Assembly (NCBI GenBank): GCA_913061265.1
Contig: CAJXVS010000001.1
Coordinates: 248,001-312,000 of the forward strand
Direction: 5' to 3'
Length of the DNA stretch: 64,000 nt
From: an uncultured Halobacteriovorax sp.
Lineage (GTDB): Bacteria > Bdellovibrionota > Bacteriovoracia > Bacteriovoracales > Bacteriovoracaceae
Under the pieces are notes generated by a model, which saw only the letters and a program-made list of their open reading frames with translations, was not told the origin of the DNA and ran no database searches. Made by a program: the position numbers and the translations under genes. Of the stretch, positions 8,938-17,500 are shown piece by piece. Positions within the stretch are counted from its first letter, which is position 1; every line of letters starts with the position of its first letter.

Positions 8938-10302
8938 TTAGTGTTGATGACCAGTTGAAGTCGACATGTCTATATAGCCACCAAATAATTGAGCTTGAGC
9001 GTCTAAAAGAAAGTTTCCTTCCATGACAACTTGCTCATTTTCCATAAGCCCATCTTTGATCTCTACATAACCTTCAGATTCTTGTCCGGTTAAGATCACG
9101 CGGGCCTGAAACTGCTTATCACTTACCTTGACCCAAACAACCTTTCTTTTTCCTGTGTCAATGATCGCTGAGCGCGGAACAACTAAGGGCATTCCTTCGA
9201 GTTCAATCTTTAAAGTAGCGTCAGAGATCATTCCTGGTTTTAGTTTTCCGTTTAGGTTCTTAACTGTTGTTCTAATTTTTAAGGTTCTAGAGGTTGAACT
9301 TAGAACAGGAGCGACGAAGTCAATCTCCCCTTTTAAGATCTCTCCTGGCTGAGCACTAAACTTCATCTCAACTGATTGACCAAGGCTAACAAGGCCCGAG
9401 TCTTGCTCGTATACATCCATCTCTACCCAAACATCAGAGAGGTCACTAAGTTCAAAGAAGTTCTGCCCTTCTTTAAAGTACTTTCCAACAATTGCGTTTC
9501 TTGATCGAACTATTCCAGTGGCCGGAGAATAGATGGTTATCTTCTTAGGAATTGATCCTTTCTTAAACCATCCTTCATACTGAAACTTCTTTATTCCCCA
9601 TAACTTTAAGCGCTCCTCACTTTGAAGCATCATCTCTTTAAAGTCTTTTGACTTGTCTTTTTGAAAGCTTCTTCTTGCAATCAAGTACTCTTCACCTGCT
9701 GTTATTAACTGCGGGCTATAAAGATCAATCACAGGGTCACCAAGGCTTATAAAACTACCAGTAGATTTAACGTAGACCTTCTCAACCCTTCCTGAGATTC
9801 TTGCAGGAATATTACTTTCTTTATCTTCAGATTGAAGAACGCTTCCTAGAAGCCTGATGTTCTTCGTCATCGACATTGTCGTCACGGGAAAGTAATGGGG
9901 TTTAAAATGACTTAGCTGAGCCTTTCTTAATTTAACTTTAGCGATATTCATTCCCGCCATGCTTGGTGCTTTAACCTTAACCATAGGAGTCCCGTCCAAA
10001 GGGCAGACATCTGCGGTTTCGCTAGTAACATCTGGAAAGTCTTTACATTGATAGCTCGTCTTTACAGGAACAATCTCACTTTTATTGGTGCCTGGTTCGT
10101 CAATCTCAACTTCAACCTTTGTTAGGTTCATATGACAGATGGGGCATTTTCCAGCCTTTGTCTCTTTAATCTCTGGGTGCATGGAACAAGTATAATAACT
10201 CTCCACTGTACTGTGAGCATGAGTAGCTTCAGGGCCCTCTTTAAACTCTTTTTGACAAGAGGAGATAAACATTAGTAGTACGACGAAGATTAATTTATTC
10301 AT
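8938..10302 (-). CDS. cusB: CusB-like RND periplasmic adaptor lipoprotein with two metal-binding HMBD motifs
   Basis: A longer reading begins with TTG at 10317, but ATG 10302 has GGGGAG seven bases upstream and directly starts a lipoprotein signal (lipobox ISSCQ), so I choose it (454 aa). Two heavy-metal-binding modules follow: YTCSMHPEIKETKAGKCPIC and a degenerate one, YQCKDFPDVTSETADVCP. The rest is the membrane-fusion core with barrel-sandwich, beta-barrel and hairpin regions, ending in a His-rich tail. It bridges CusA and the TolC-like protein and probably hands Cu(I) to the pump. It overlaps the upstream TolC gene by 8 bp. Confidence 0.92.
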   Translation of the reverse strand: MNKLIFVVLLMFISSCQKEFKEGPEATHAHSTVESYYTCSMHPEIKETKAGKCPICHMNLTKVEVEIDEPGTNKSEIVPVKTSYQCKDFPDVTSETADVCPLDGTPMVKVKAPSMAGMNIAKVKLRKAQLSHFKPHYFPVTTMSMTKNIRLLGSVLQSEDKESNIPARISGRVEKVYVKSTGSFISLGDPVIDLYSPQLITAGEEYLIARRSFQKDKSKDFKEMMLQSEERLKLWGIKKFQYEGWFKKGSIPKKITIYSPATGIVRSRNAIVGKYFKEGQNFFELSDLSDVWVEMDVYEQDSGLVSLGQSVEMKFSAQPGEILKGEIDFVAPVLSSTSRTLKIRTTVKNLNGKLKPGMISDATLKIELEGMPLVVPRSAIIDTGKRKVVWVKVSDKQFQARVILTGQESEGYVEIKDGLMENEQVVMEGNFLLDAQAQLFGGYIDMSTSTGHQH

Positions 10303-11503
10303 ATAGCTTCTCCCCAAGGATGAACTTTTTCTCGATTTGTTTCTTAGTTAACTGACTCTTAAGCATGCTTCTTTTAATAAGTAGCTTTTGATGCTTAAGC
10401 TCTGATTGTAATAACTCTACATAACTGGCCCTGCCATAGCGGTAGGACTTGGCCGTAATGTCTCTTGAATTCTCAGAGAACTTTATTGTTTTATTATTTA
10501 AGATCTCTAGTTCTTTCTTTACTCTATTGATCCCAAAGTTTAGGCCTTCAACTTGACTCTCTTTTTTTCTTTGATAGTTCTTAAGCTCTTTTGTTGCCAT
10601 AGTCTTTTTGTGAACCGCCTCTGAATGAGCTGCATACTTAGTGCTAGAGGTAGGAATGGGAAAGGCCACGGAGGCGGAGACAAAGTCCCCTTTATTGTCG
10701 ATATTAGATCTTTTGGTATAGCCCATGGAGAAAGTAAGGTCAGGCACAAAGCCTTTCTTTTGAGCGCTTAACAAGAACTTCTTAGAATCTAAGTTGGCAT
10801 TTAGCGCCAGCTCCTTAAAGTCCTTCTTAACCCTTGAATCAGTTGCGGAGAGCTTCCAAGGAACAGTGCTTAGATCAAGCTGACCTTCAAGCCCAAGAAG
10901 ATAACCTAGCCTTGATTCGTTTTCTTTGTATTCATATTCTTTAGAGCTTAAAGCGGCATCAAGTTCTGACTTTCTAATCTTTAAATCGAGGAGACCTTGT
11001 TGAGAGATCTTTCCGTTAGTATAGAGCTTCTTTGATACCTTTAAGATCTTATCAATCCAGACGATGTTCTCTTCGTTGATCTTAATCTCTTCTTTTAATT
11101 GATTAAGATTCGTGATGACTTCCCAAAAACTCTTGATAAGCTCATTTTTTTTATTCTCAGAAGAGTGCCTAGTGGCCTCCCCTAGCTTTTCAAAAGAATC
11201 TTTTAGATTTCCGTACTTATTAGTCAGGGCCACCTTTTGAGAAAGGCCTATCTCAATCCCGGTCATAGGGCTCTGATCAGACTCAAGAGAGTCTTTAGGA
11301 AAGTTCTTAGCGGCCAGCTTCACCATGGGATCTCCCCATGAACTAGCACTACTTCCTTGTTCAGTAAAAGCCGCACTTTTTGCTTTTAAGGCCCCGACTG
11401 CTTCGTGAGATTCAATCCGCTTAATAGCATCATTAAAGCTGTAGCCATAGGCCACTTGCATAGCACTCCCTAAAAGAGCACCTAGTATCAATATAGTTTT
11501 CAA
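10295..11503 (-). CDS. TolC-family outer-membrane efflux channel (CusC-like)
   Basis: A 402-aa protein: signal peptide (1-20), then the long heptad-rich helices of TolC proteins arranged as two repeats (about 25-200 and 225-395). It would form the trimeric outer-membrane duct of the Cus pump. It starts with TTG, but an AGGAG sequence at good spacing supports the call. It lies between the Cys-rich secreted protein and cusB in the same operon. Sequence alone does not separate CusC from CzcC types; context favours copper. Confidence 0.87.
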   Translation of the reverse strand: MKTILILGALLGSAMQVAYGYSFNDAIKRIESHEAVGALKAKSAAFTEQGSSASSWGDPMVKLAAKNFPKDSLESDQSPMTGIEIGLSQKVALTNKYGNLKDSFEKLGEATRHSSENKKNELIKSFWEVITNLNQLKEEIKINEENIVWIDKILKVSKKLYTNGKISQQGLLDLKIRKSELDAALSSKEYEYKENESRLGYLLGLEGQLDLSTVPWKLSATDSRVKKDFKELALNANLDSKKFLLSAQKKGFVPDLTFSMGYTKRSNIDNKGDFVSASVAFPIPTSSTKYAAHSEAVHKKTMATKELKNYQRKKESQVEGLNFGINRVKKELEILNNKTIKFSENSRDITAKSYRYGRASYVELLQSELKHQKLLIKRSMLKSQLTKKQIEKKFILGEKLYE

Positions 11504-11544
11504 AACTAACTCCTAAAATTTAAATGTATTAAAAAATTTAGAAG

Positions 11545-11886
11545 TTATGCGATGGGAGGTCTAAGAAAAACGGTTGAGCTTCTTTGAAGAGATCTTTCAA
11601 AGTAGTTAAATTCAATAAAGCTTAAGGCTGAAACCTGAACAGGCCCATTCTTAAAATTAGTTTCAAGGGATAAGATTGCACAGCACTTACACTGGCTTTG
11701 TTTCTTTTCTTTTGATTCTTTATTCTTAGACTTTGAAGAGGCATGAAAAGGACAATCCTTCATCTGACCTTTTGAAGCACTAACCGTTTTCTGTCCACAA
11801 GTCATAAAGTTCGCGCAAACTGTAGCGTTAGCATAGACTAGCTGCGAGCTTAAGATGAATGTGAGTATCAGAGTTATTAGCTTCAT
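11545..11886 (-). CDS. Small Cys-rich secreted protein of the copper operon
   Basis: A 113-aa protein with a signal peptide (1-19, ending VYA-NA). It has Cys pairs ATVCANFMTCGQK and QCKCCAILS and a Lys/Ser-rich middle. I do not recognise a family. The Cys clusters and the position between csoR and the tolC-cusB-cusA genes suggest a periplasmic metal-binding accessory. No good ribosome-binding site precedes the ATG. Confidence 0.65.
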   Translation of the reverse strand: MKLITLILTFILSSQLVYANATVCANFMTCGQKTVSASKGQMKDCPFHASSKSKNKESKEKKQSQCKCCAILSLETNFKNGPVQVSALSFIEFNYFERSLQRSSTVFLRPPIA

Positions 11887-11983
11887 TATTTATAGGTTAC
11901 CATCTCTTAAAAAATTGTCACGTCAATATTAGGTCAACTCCCTAACTTATCGGAAGTATTCCCTATCTTCTTAGTTTTCGGCC

Positions 11984-12268
11984 TTAGCTTTTACTCACTC
12001 TTCGTACTATATCGATGATTTCGTCCACTTTTTCAGTCATTTCTTCTTTTGACTCTGAATCAATGGCCTTTTTTAGGCAGCAGTTAAGATGAGCCTCAAG
12101 AACCTCTAATTCAAGAGATTTCATGGCACTTCTAACGGCCTTAACCTGGGTTAGGATATCGATACAATACTTATCATCTTCGATCATCTTGCCAATACCC
12201 CGAACTTGTCCTTCGATACGATTGACTCTGCTAAGTTGGGCCTTATGATCTGCGCCTTTTTTTGTCAT
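11984..12268 (-). CDS. csoR: CsoR-family copper-sensing repressor
   Basis: A 94-aa all-helical DUF156 protein of typical size. The Cu(I) ligand triad of CsoR is present in order: Cys35 (YCIDIL), His60 and Cys64 (HLNCC), with His and the second Cys four residues apart. The opening [18 protein letters not shown] is the family hallmark. Apo-CsoR represses and Cu(I) binding releases DNA. It heads the efflux genes, and a CsoR-type operator lies about 80 bp upstream. RcnR-type Ni/Co sensing is unlikely because the N-terminal ligand pattern differs. Confidence 0.92.
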   Translation of the reverse strand: MTKKGADHKAQLSRVNRIEGQVRGIGKMIEDDKYCIDILTQVKAVRSAMKSLELEVLEAHLNCCLKKAIDSESKEEMTEKVDEIIDIVRRVSKS

Positions 12269-12345
12269 AGGAGTACGCCTTTCAAAATAAACGATTCAAT
12301 TCGTCATAGATGACTGTAAAAATGACAAAACGAACAATAGTTACA

Positions 12346-12360
12346 TACCCCTATAGGGTA
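12346..12360. promoter_or_regulatory. CsoR-type operator between divergent copper genes
   Basis: TACCCCTATAGGGTA is a G/C-flanked palindrome with a TATA centre, the pattern of known CsoR operators. It is in the divergent region between csoR (minus) and the heme-like lipoprotein gene (plus), so one site could control both arms. The assignment rests on resemblance and context. Confidence 0.75.
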
Positions 12361-12370
12361 CTTGAACAAA

Positions 12371-12379
12371 TGTTACAAT
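12371..12379 (+). promoter_or_regulatory. Extended -10 of the divergent plus-strand copper genes
   Basis: TG-T-TACAAT forms an extended -10 element. The CsoR-type operator ends 10 bp upstream and would occupy the -35 region. The predicted leader to the ATG at 12396 is about 9-10 nt and has no Shine-Dalgarno sequence. Confidence 0.5.
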
Positions 12380-12395
12380 TCAACTAAAACACATC

Positions 12396-12935
12396 ATGTT
12401 GAAAAATTTTATCGTTTTTTCATTCCTAGGCTTTGCCCTATTTTCCTGCCGCTCTGAAAAGGGTGAGTTGAGACTAATCGATAGATCAAACCCCTTTCAA
12501 GAAAATGCCGTCATAACGGGAAAGGCCAGCCTTGGGTTTAAAAGCCTCCAAGAATTTATTCTCAAGCCAAAGTGTATGTCCTGTCATTCCTCTAAAGCTG
12601 GAAGAGCAGAACCAGAATTCGACCCCATTGATTTTGATACTTATGAGTCGACTATGAGCTTGAAGTTTATTCCCCTTCTTAAAAAAGGTGTGCCTGAAAA
12701 AAGTAGGCTTTACCAAGAAGTATTCAAAGGAAGTATGCCAATAAGAGAACGCTTGCATGACGCTGAGATTGCCTTTATCGCCAAGTGGATTAAGGCCTGC
12801 GCTCCTAAAGAAGATGTCTCTAAGGTTCCTGAGAAATGTGAAGATGATTCCGGGGACGAAGATGACTTTGGAGATGAAGATGATTTTGGTGACGAGAACA
12901 ATGAAGAAGATGAATTTGATAATGATGAATTTTAA
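12396..12935 (+). CDS. Lipoprotein with single CxxCH heme-like motif and acidic tail
   Basis: A 179-aa protein with a lipoprotein signal (lipobox ALFSC). At about residues 62-66 the motif CMSCH matches covalent c-type heme attachment, within a region (LKPKCMSCHSS ... IAKWIKACAP) resembling planctomycete-type single-heme cytochrome c domains. From about residue 148 the tail is an Asp/Glu repeat (DEDDFG twice), which could bind metal. Its position opposite csoR across a shared operator suggests copper-responsive expression. Heme attachment is inferred from the motif. Confidence 0.75.
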   Translation: MLKNFIVFSFLGFALFSCRSEKGELRLIDRSNPFQENAVITGKASLGFKSLQEFILKPKCMSCHSSKAGRAEPEFDPIDFDTYESTMSLKFIPLLKKGVPEKSRLYQEVFKGSMPIRERLHDAEIAFIAKWIKACAPKEDVSKVPEKCEDDSGDEDDFGDEDDFGDENNEEDEFDNDEF

Positions 12936-12953
12936 TACTCTAAAGGAGAGATT

Positions 12954-13226
12954 ATGAAGAACTTAGTAATAGGATTAGCCCTTTTAATTTCAGCAACAGG
13001 TTTCGCTGCCACAAACTCAAGTGAAACTGCCGAAGGTGTAGTCGAAGCAGTTAGACTTTTTGAAGATAGCAATAGTGAAGAAACAGTTGCCAATTTTAAA
13101 GGAATTAAAGCCTCGGCCAATAGTCACGGAGTTACCGTCGAGATCTTTCTTAAAGATAAAACAAAAATAAAATACGGTTGTCATCGTCATGGTGCAGGGG
13201 ATCCATTTGAGTGTCATGAAGATTAG
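12954..13226 (+). CDS. Small secreted protein with Cys/His-rich C terminus
   Basis: A 90-aa protein with a signal peptide (1-18, TGFA-AT) and a compact beta-rich body. It ends in a probable metal-binding tail, GCHRHGAGDPFECHED. AAAGGAGA precedes the ATG. It follows the CxxCH lipoprotein by 18 bp and is closed by a terminator, so the two form a bicistron divergent from csoR. I do not recognise the family; periplasmic copper binding is an inference from composition and context. Confidence 0.7.
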   Translation: MKNLVIGLALLISATGFAATNSSETAEGVVEAVRLFEDSNSEETVANFKGIKASANSHGVTVEIFLKDKTKIKYGCHRHGAGDPFECHED

Positions 13227-13236
13227 TTAACTTTAA

Positions 13237-13275
13237 ACTCTCTTAAAGACTAAAAAATTTAAGAGAGTCCTTTTA
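13237..13275 (+). terminator. Rho-independent terminator after the copper bicistron
   Basis: ACTCTCTTAAA (13237-13247) pairs perfectly with TTTAAGAGAGT (13258-13268) around a 10-nt A-rich loop, followed by CCTTTTAT. Confidence 0.8.
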
Positions 13276-13355
13276 TCCTCGTAATCTTAACAACTTAACC
13301 ATGGTAGATTCTACCTTGTAGGCTCAAAACGAATGCTTCAAAACCTATCCTAGGG

Positions 13356-13368
13356 TATATAAAGATCA
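13356..13368 (+). promoter_or_regulatory. -10 element six bases before the aminopeptidase start
   Basis: TATATA at 13356-13361 is separated by six bases from the ATG at 13368, and no Shine-Dalgarno sequence is present. No convincing -35 is seen. The geometry suggests a leaderless mRNA. Confidence 0.35.
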
Positions 13369-14519
13369 TGAAAACTAAACTACTCATCTTCGCTCTGACT
13401 CTACCTCTTACTTGCTTTTCAAAAAGTGTCCTCGTGGACCTTCCACCGAGCTCTTTTGAACATATAAAAGCTAGTTCAATTAATTATAAATTGATTAAGA
13501 AACAAGGTGCCGTCACTTTAAAAGTAAAAGAGAAAGACTTATCAAAGATCTCTGGTGTTCTTCATCAGCATAACGAGCGCTGTGGTGGATTTGTGGCAAG
13601 ACCTCTAAAGTCTGCTTACCCAAAGTACAAAGGCTGGGATGATAACCGTTATAAAGTTGATTATAGTTTAACAAAAGAAGCTCTAGTCTTGGACACAATT
13701 GAAAAGGTTCAAGAGGCAAGAATACTTGCTGATATGACTTGGTTCTCAAGTTACCATACAAGATATTACAGCTCAAAGACTGGCATTCAGGCCATGAAAG
13801 ACTTGCATGCAAAGTGGAGCAAGATCGCCGCTAGTAGAAATGATATTAAGGTCGAGCTTTTTAAGCATGCTGATTGGGAACAACCAACAGTGATCTTAAC
13901 CTTTAAGGGTGAGACTAAAGAAAATATCATCGTTGGTGGCCATGGTGACAGTATTAATACTGACGACGAAGGCCCTCATTCTCACTCTCCGGGTCTTGAT
14001 GACAATGCTTCGGGAATTTCTACTATTACAGAAATAATAAGAGTGCTTGTTGAAACAAACTATAAGTCTAAGCATAATCTTCAATTCATGGCCTTCTCTG
14101 CTGAAGAAGTTGGTCTTAGAGGAAGCATGGATATTGCGGCAAAGTATGATGCCGAAGTTATAAAAGTTAGAGGCTATTTAAATTTAGATGGAACGAACTT
14201 CAAAGGAAGCTCTGATATCAACTTTGCTATAATTGCCGACGATACTGATAAAGAACAGAACGCCTTTCTTGGAAAGATCTCTGATACTTACTTAAAGCTT
14301 CCTTGGGGCTATGATAAGTGTAACTACGCTTGTAGTGATCATTATTCTTTTGATTATAAGAACTTTCGCGCTTCGTTTCCAGGAGAAGCAAGAGTTTTAG
14401 AAGAGAATCCAAGGATTCATACAACTGATGATACTTTTGATGTCATGGGTAATAACGCCACTCACGCCGTCTCTTTTGCTAAGCTTGGTCTAAGCTACGT
14501 CTTAGAATTAGATAAGTGA
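13368..14519 (+). CDS. Secreted M28-family zinc aminopeptidase
   Basis: A 383-aa protein: signal peptide (1-18), a propeptide-like region to about residue 110, then an M28E (Vibrio leucyl aminopeptidase-like) catalytic domain. The co-catalytic zinc ligands are visible: His in GGHGDS, Asp in GLDDNASG, the Glu pair in SAEEVGLRG, Asp in LNLDGTN and His in PRIHTTDD. It should cleave N-terminal residues from peptides outside the cytoplasm. Its 3' end overlaps the convergent NRPS gene by 25 bp. Confidence 0.92.
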   Translation: MKTKLLIFALTLPLTCFSKSVLVDLPPSSFEHIKASSINYKLIKKQGAVTLKVKEKDLSKISGVLHQHNERCGGFVARPLKSAYPKYKGWDDNRYKVDYSLTKEALVLDTIEKVQEARILADMTWFSSYHTRYYSSKTGIQAMKDLHAKWSKIAASRNDIKVELFKHADWEQPTVILTFKGETKENIIVGGHGDSINTDDEGPHSHSPGLDDNASGISTITEIIRVLVETNYKSKHNLQFMAFSAEEVGLRGSMDIAAKYDAEVIKVRGYLNLDGTNFKGSSDINFAIIADDTDKEQNAFLGKISDTYLKLPWGYDKCNYACSDHYSFDYKNFRASFPGEARVLEENPRIHTTDDTFDVMGNNATHAVSFAKLGLSYVLELDK

Positions 14520-17500
14520 TTCTTTAAGGCCCTTGGAAGACCAGGGGCTTCGATAATATTATTATGCTCCCCTTCAACTTCATACAGAGTTAATTCTCCT
14601 TTAAGAGAATTACCCCAGCCTAGTTTTGGATCACTATAAATACCTTCTTCAGTCGTAGGCACTTTAAATAAAGTGATCCCTCCATCAAACTTAGACGGTT
14701 TATACTTATATATGGCCGAGTAGTTCTTTAACTCAACAAAGAAATGGCGGATATTATGGGGGATGGTCAGGCCAAAGAATCTTAGAAACTTTGCCCTTAA
14801 GGTATAATTTATTTGTTTTAGCCTATAAGGAATCATGATCTTTAGGTTATCAATATAACCCCTAGTTCCCGTTGAATAATTCTTTAAATTGATATCAGGA
14901 CCGAAGGTATCAAACATGATGATGTCGGCCACTTCTTCTCCCGCCTTTTGCAGGATTCTAGCGGCTTCTAAAGCCAGGTAGCCTCCCATGGAGCCCCCTG
15001 CTAGGTAATAAGGACCTTCTGTTTGAACAGTTCTAATCTCTCGTACATAAGCTTCTGCCATGGCCTCAATAGTAGGAAGAGTCTCAGACTTTCCATCGAC
15101 TCCAAAGGATTGAAGACCATAAAGACCCCGTCCTTCTTCAAGACCTGGAACTAAGGCCATATAGTTTAAGATATTTCCACCAACTCCATGAAAACAAAAA
15201 AGTGGGGCTAGTTTATCGCCCTTTTTAATTTGAACTAAGGAATGAAGCAGTGAAGAAGCTTCAGATAAATTTGGCCTATCACCAGAGGAGTTACTCGTCT
15301 TTGATTCGATCAATTCAGAGAGTTCTTTAATAGTGCCTGAAGTAAATAAAGTAGCGAGTCCTAGGTTTAGGTTCCACTTCTTTTCAATCATAGAGAAGAG
15401 CTGAACTGAAAGAAGAGAATGCCCTCCTACGTCAAAGAAATTACTCTCTACATCAATGCTTTCAAGGCCAAGAAGCTCACACCAAATCATGTGCAGCTCC
15501 GTCATGACTCCCTCTTTTAAGAGGTTTGTCTTAATTGTCTTTGTTTTGGCCGCTGCCCCAAGTTGAGGTGCCGGCAGGTTCTTTTTATCAATCTTTTCAT
15601 TAAGGGTTTTTGGAAACTCATCCATCTCTACAAAGTTTGATGGAATCATATAAGAAGGAATCTTCTCCCCTAAGAATGAGCGCAGCTTTAACTGATCAAT
15701 AGGAGATTCTTTTATATAATAACCAACTAGTCGCACATCCCCAGGTCTGTCTTCTCTGACTATGACAACTGATTGAGTGATTCCAGGAAATTCACTTAAG
15801 ACTGATTCAATCTCACCAAGTTCAATCCTATAGCCTCTGACCTTAACTTGCCCGTCGTTTCGTCCTAAGCATTCAATCCGCCCATCACTATGTAAACGGG
15901 CCAGGTCGCCAGTATTGTACATCTTCTCCCCTGCCCGAAAGGGATTAGGGATAAAGCGCTCATCAGTTAAGTCTTGCCTGCCTTTATAACCGTCAGCGAG
16001 GCCCTCGCCTCCAATATATAATTCCCCCGGGTGACCTAGAGGAAGGAGTCTTTGATTCTCATCTAAGATATAGCAAGCGGTATTAGCGATTGGTTTTCCA
16101 ATAAGAATATTTTCTTCAGGGTCCGTTAACTCTTCAATCGTTGACCAAACCGTCGTCTCAGTCGGTCCGTACATATTCCAAACACTTTTAACGATAGGAA
16201 GGAGGCTCTTATTTAGATCTTTTGGAAAAGGCTCTCCCCCACAAAGAAGCTTGAAGTCGCTACTACCCTTCCAGCCGGCGCTTAATAATAAACGCCAAGT
16301 CGAAGGAGTGGCTTGCATCATATTTATGTTCTCGGATTCAATAATATTCTTAAGCGCTTCTCCATCCATTGTTTCTTCTTTTTGGGCGATCCTCACAGCT
16401 CCCCCAGTGATAAGCGGAAGGTAGAGCTCGAGTACGGCAATATCAAAACTTAAGGTCGTTACGGCCAAGAGCTTATCAGTGCCTTTCATTCCAGGACGAT
16501 CTGCCATCGTCTTTAAGAAGTTATGAACTGCCTTATGAGGCAATTGAACTCCCTTAGGAAGACCCGTTGATCCAGAGGTATAGATTACATAAGCAGTAGC
16601 ATTCTCATTGGTATGAACGCCTGGGTGAACCTCATTATCACCCTTCATTTCACTTAAGAGGAGCTTAACGGCTTTATCTTCTTGAAAGCGAGGAAGAAGT
16701 GAATCTTCTACGATCATGATCTTAAGCCCTGAACTCTCGATCATATAATCAAGGCGGTCCTGAGGAAATCCTGGATCAAGGGGAACATAGCCTGCCCCTG
16801 TTTTTAAGATAGCAAGCAGGGCGACTAACATCTTATTATGGCGGTGAACTGAAAGACCAACGAGATCTCCAGGAACAACCCCTTCACTAATTAAGTGATT
16901 CGCCCATGCATTGGCCTTTCTATCGAGCTCTTTATAACTAAGCTCACCTAGTCCATCACAAGCCGCAATAGCATCAGGAGTGAGAAGGGCCTGTTTTTCA
17001 AAACACTTATAAAAGATTCCCTCTTCTTTCCAGTCAGTCCAAGTATCATTCCATTTATTTACAAAGAGATCCTCTTGCGCCTTTGGAATAAGATTTAATT
17101 CTTTGATTGGTTGTTCAGACCTATGACTGACAACTTCAAGGATGCTGACAAAGTAATCAAGCATGAACTTGGCGGTCTCATCTTTAAAGAGCTCAGTTCT
17201 GTATTCAATGGCCCCTTCAACCTTTTCATCAGTGGTCTTTACCCACAGATCTAGATCAGTATGAGTGGCGCTTCTTCCGATGCTTCTTTGATTGATCTGA
17301 TGATCTCCCAGCATGAACTCTCTATTAGAGACATCTTGATAAGTAAAGAAGGCCTGATAGACCGCTGTCCGGCTATTGTCTCTCTTGAAGCTAAGCTCCT
17401 TTAAGATCGTATCAAAGGCCACATGCTGATGATCAAAGGCCTCAATCATCTGTAGGTTTATTTCTTTTAGTAAACTTGAAAAGCTAACACTAAGATTAAC

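Noticed and set aside
12840-12930. Tandem GAT/GAA-rich repeats that could be a regulatory repeat
   Set aside because: They are in frame within the lipoprotein gene and encode its Asp/Glu tail; low-complexity coding sequence explains them.
13341-13360. CCTATCCTAGGGTATA as a second CsoR operator before the aminopeptidase
   Set aside because: It lacks the C3-4/N4/G3-4 layout seen at 12346-12360; the half-sites abut directly on CCTAGG, and the gene has no copper link.
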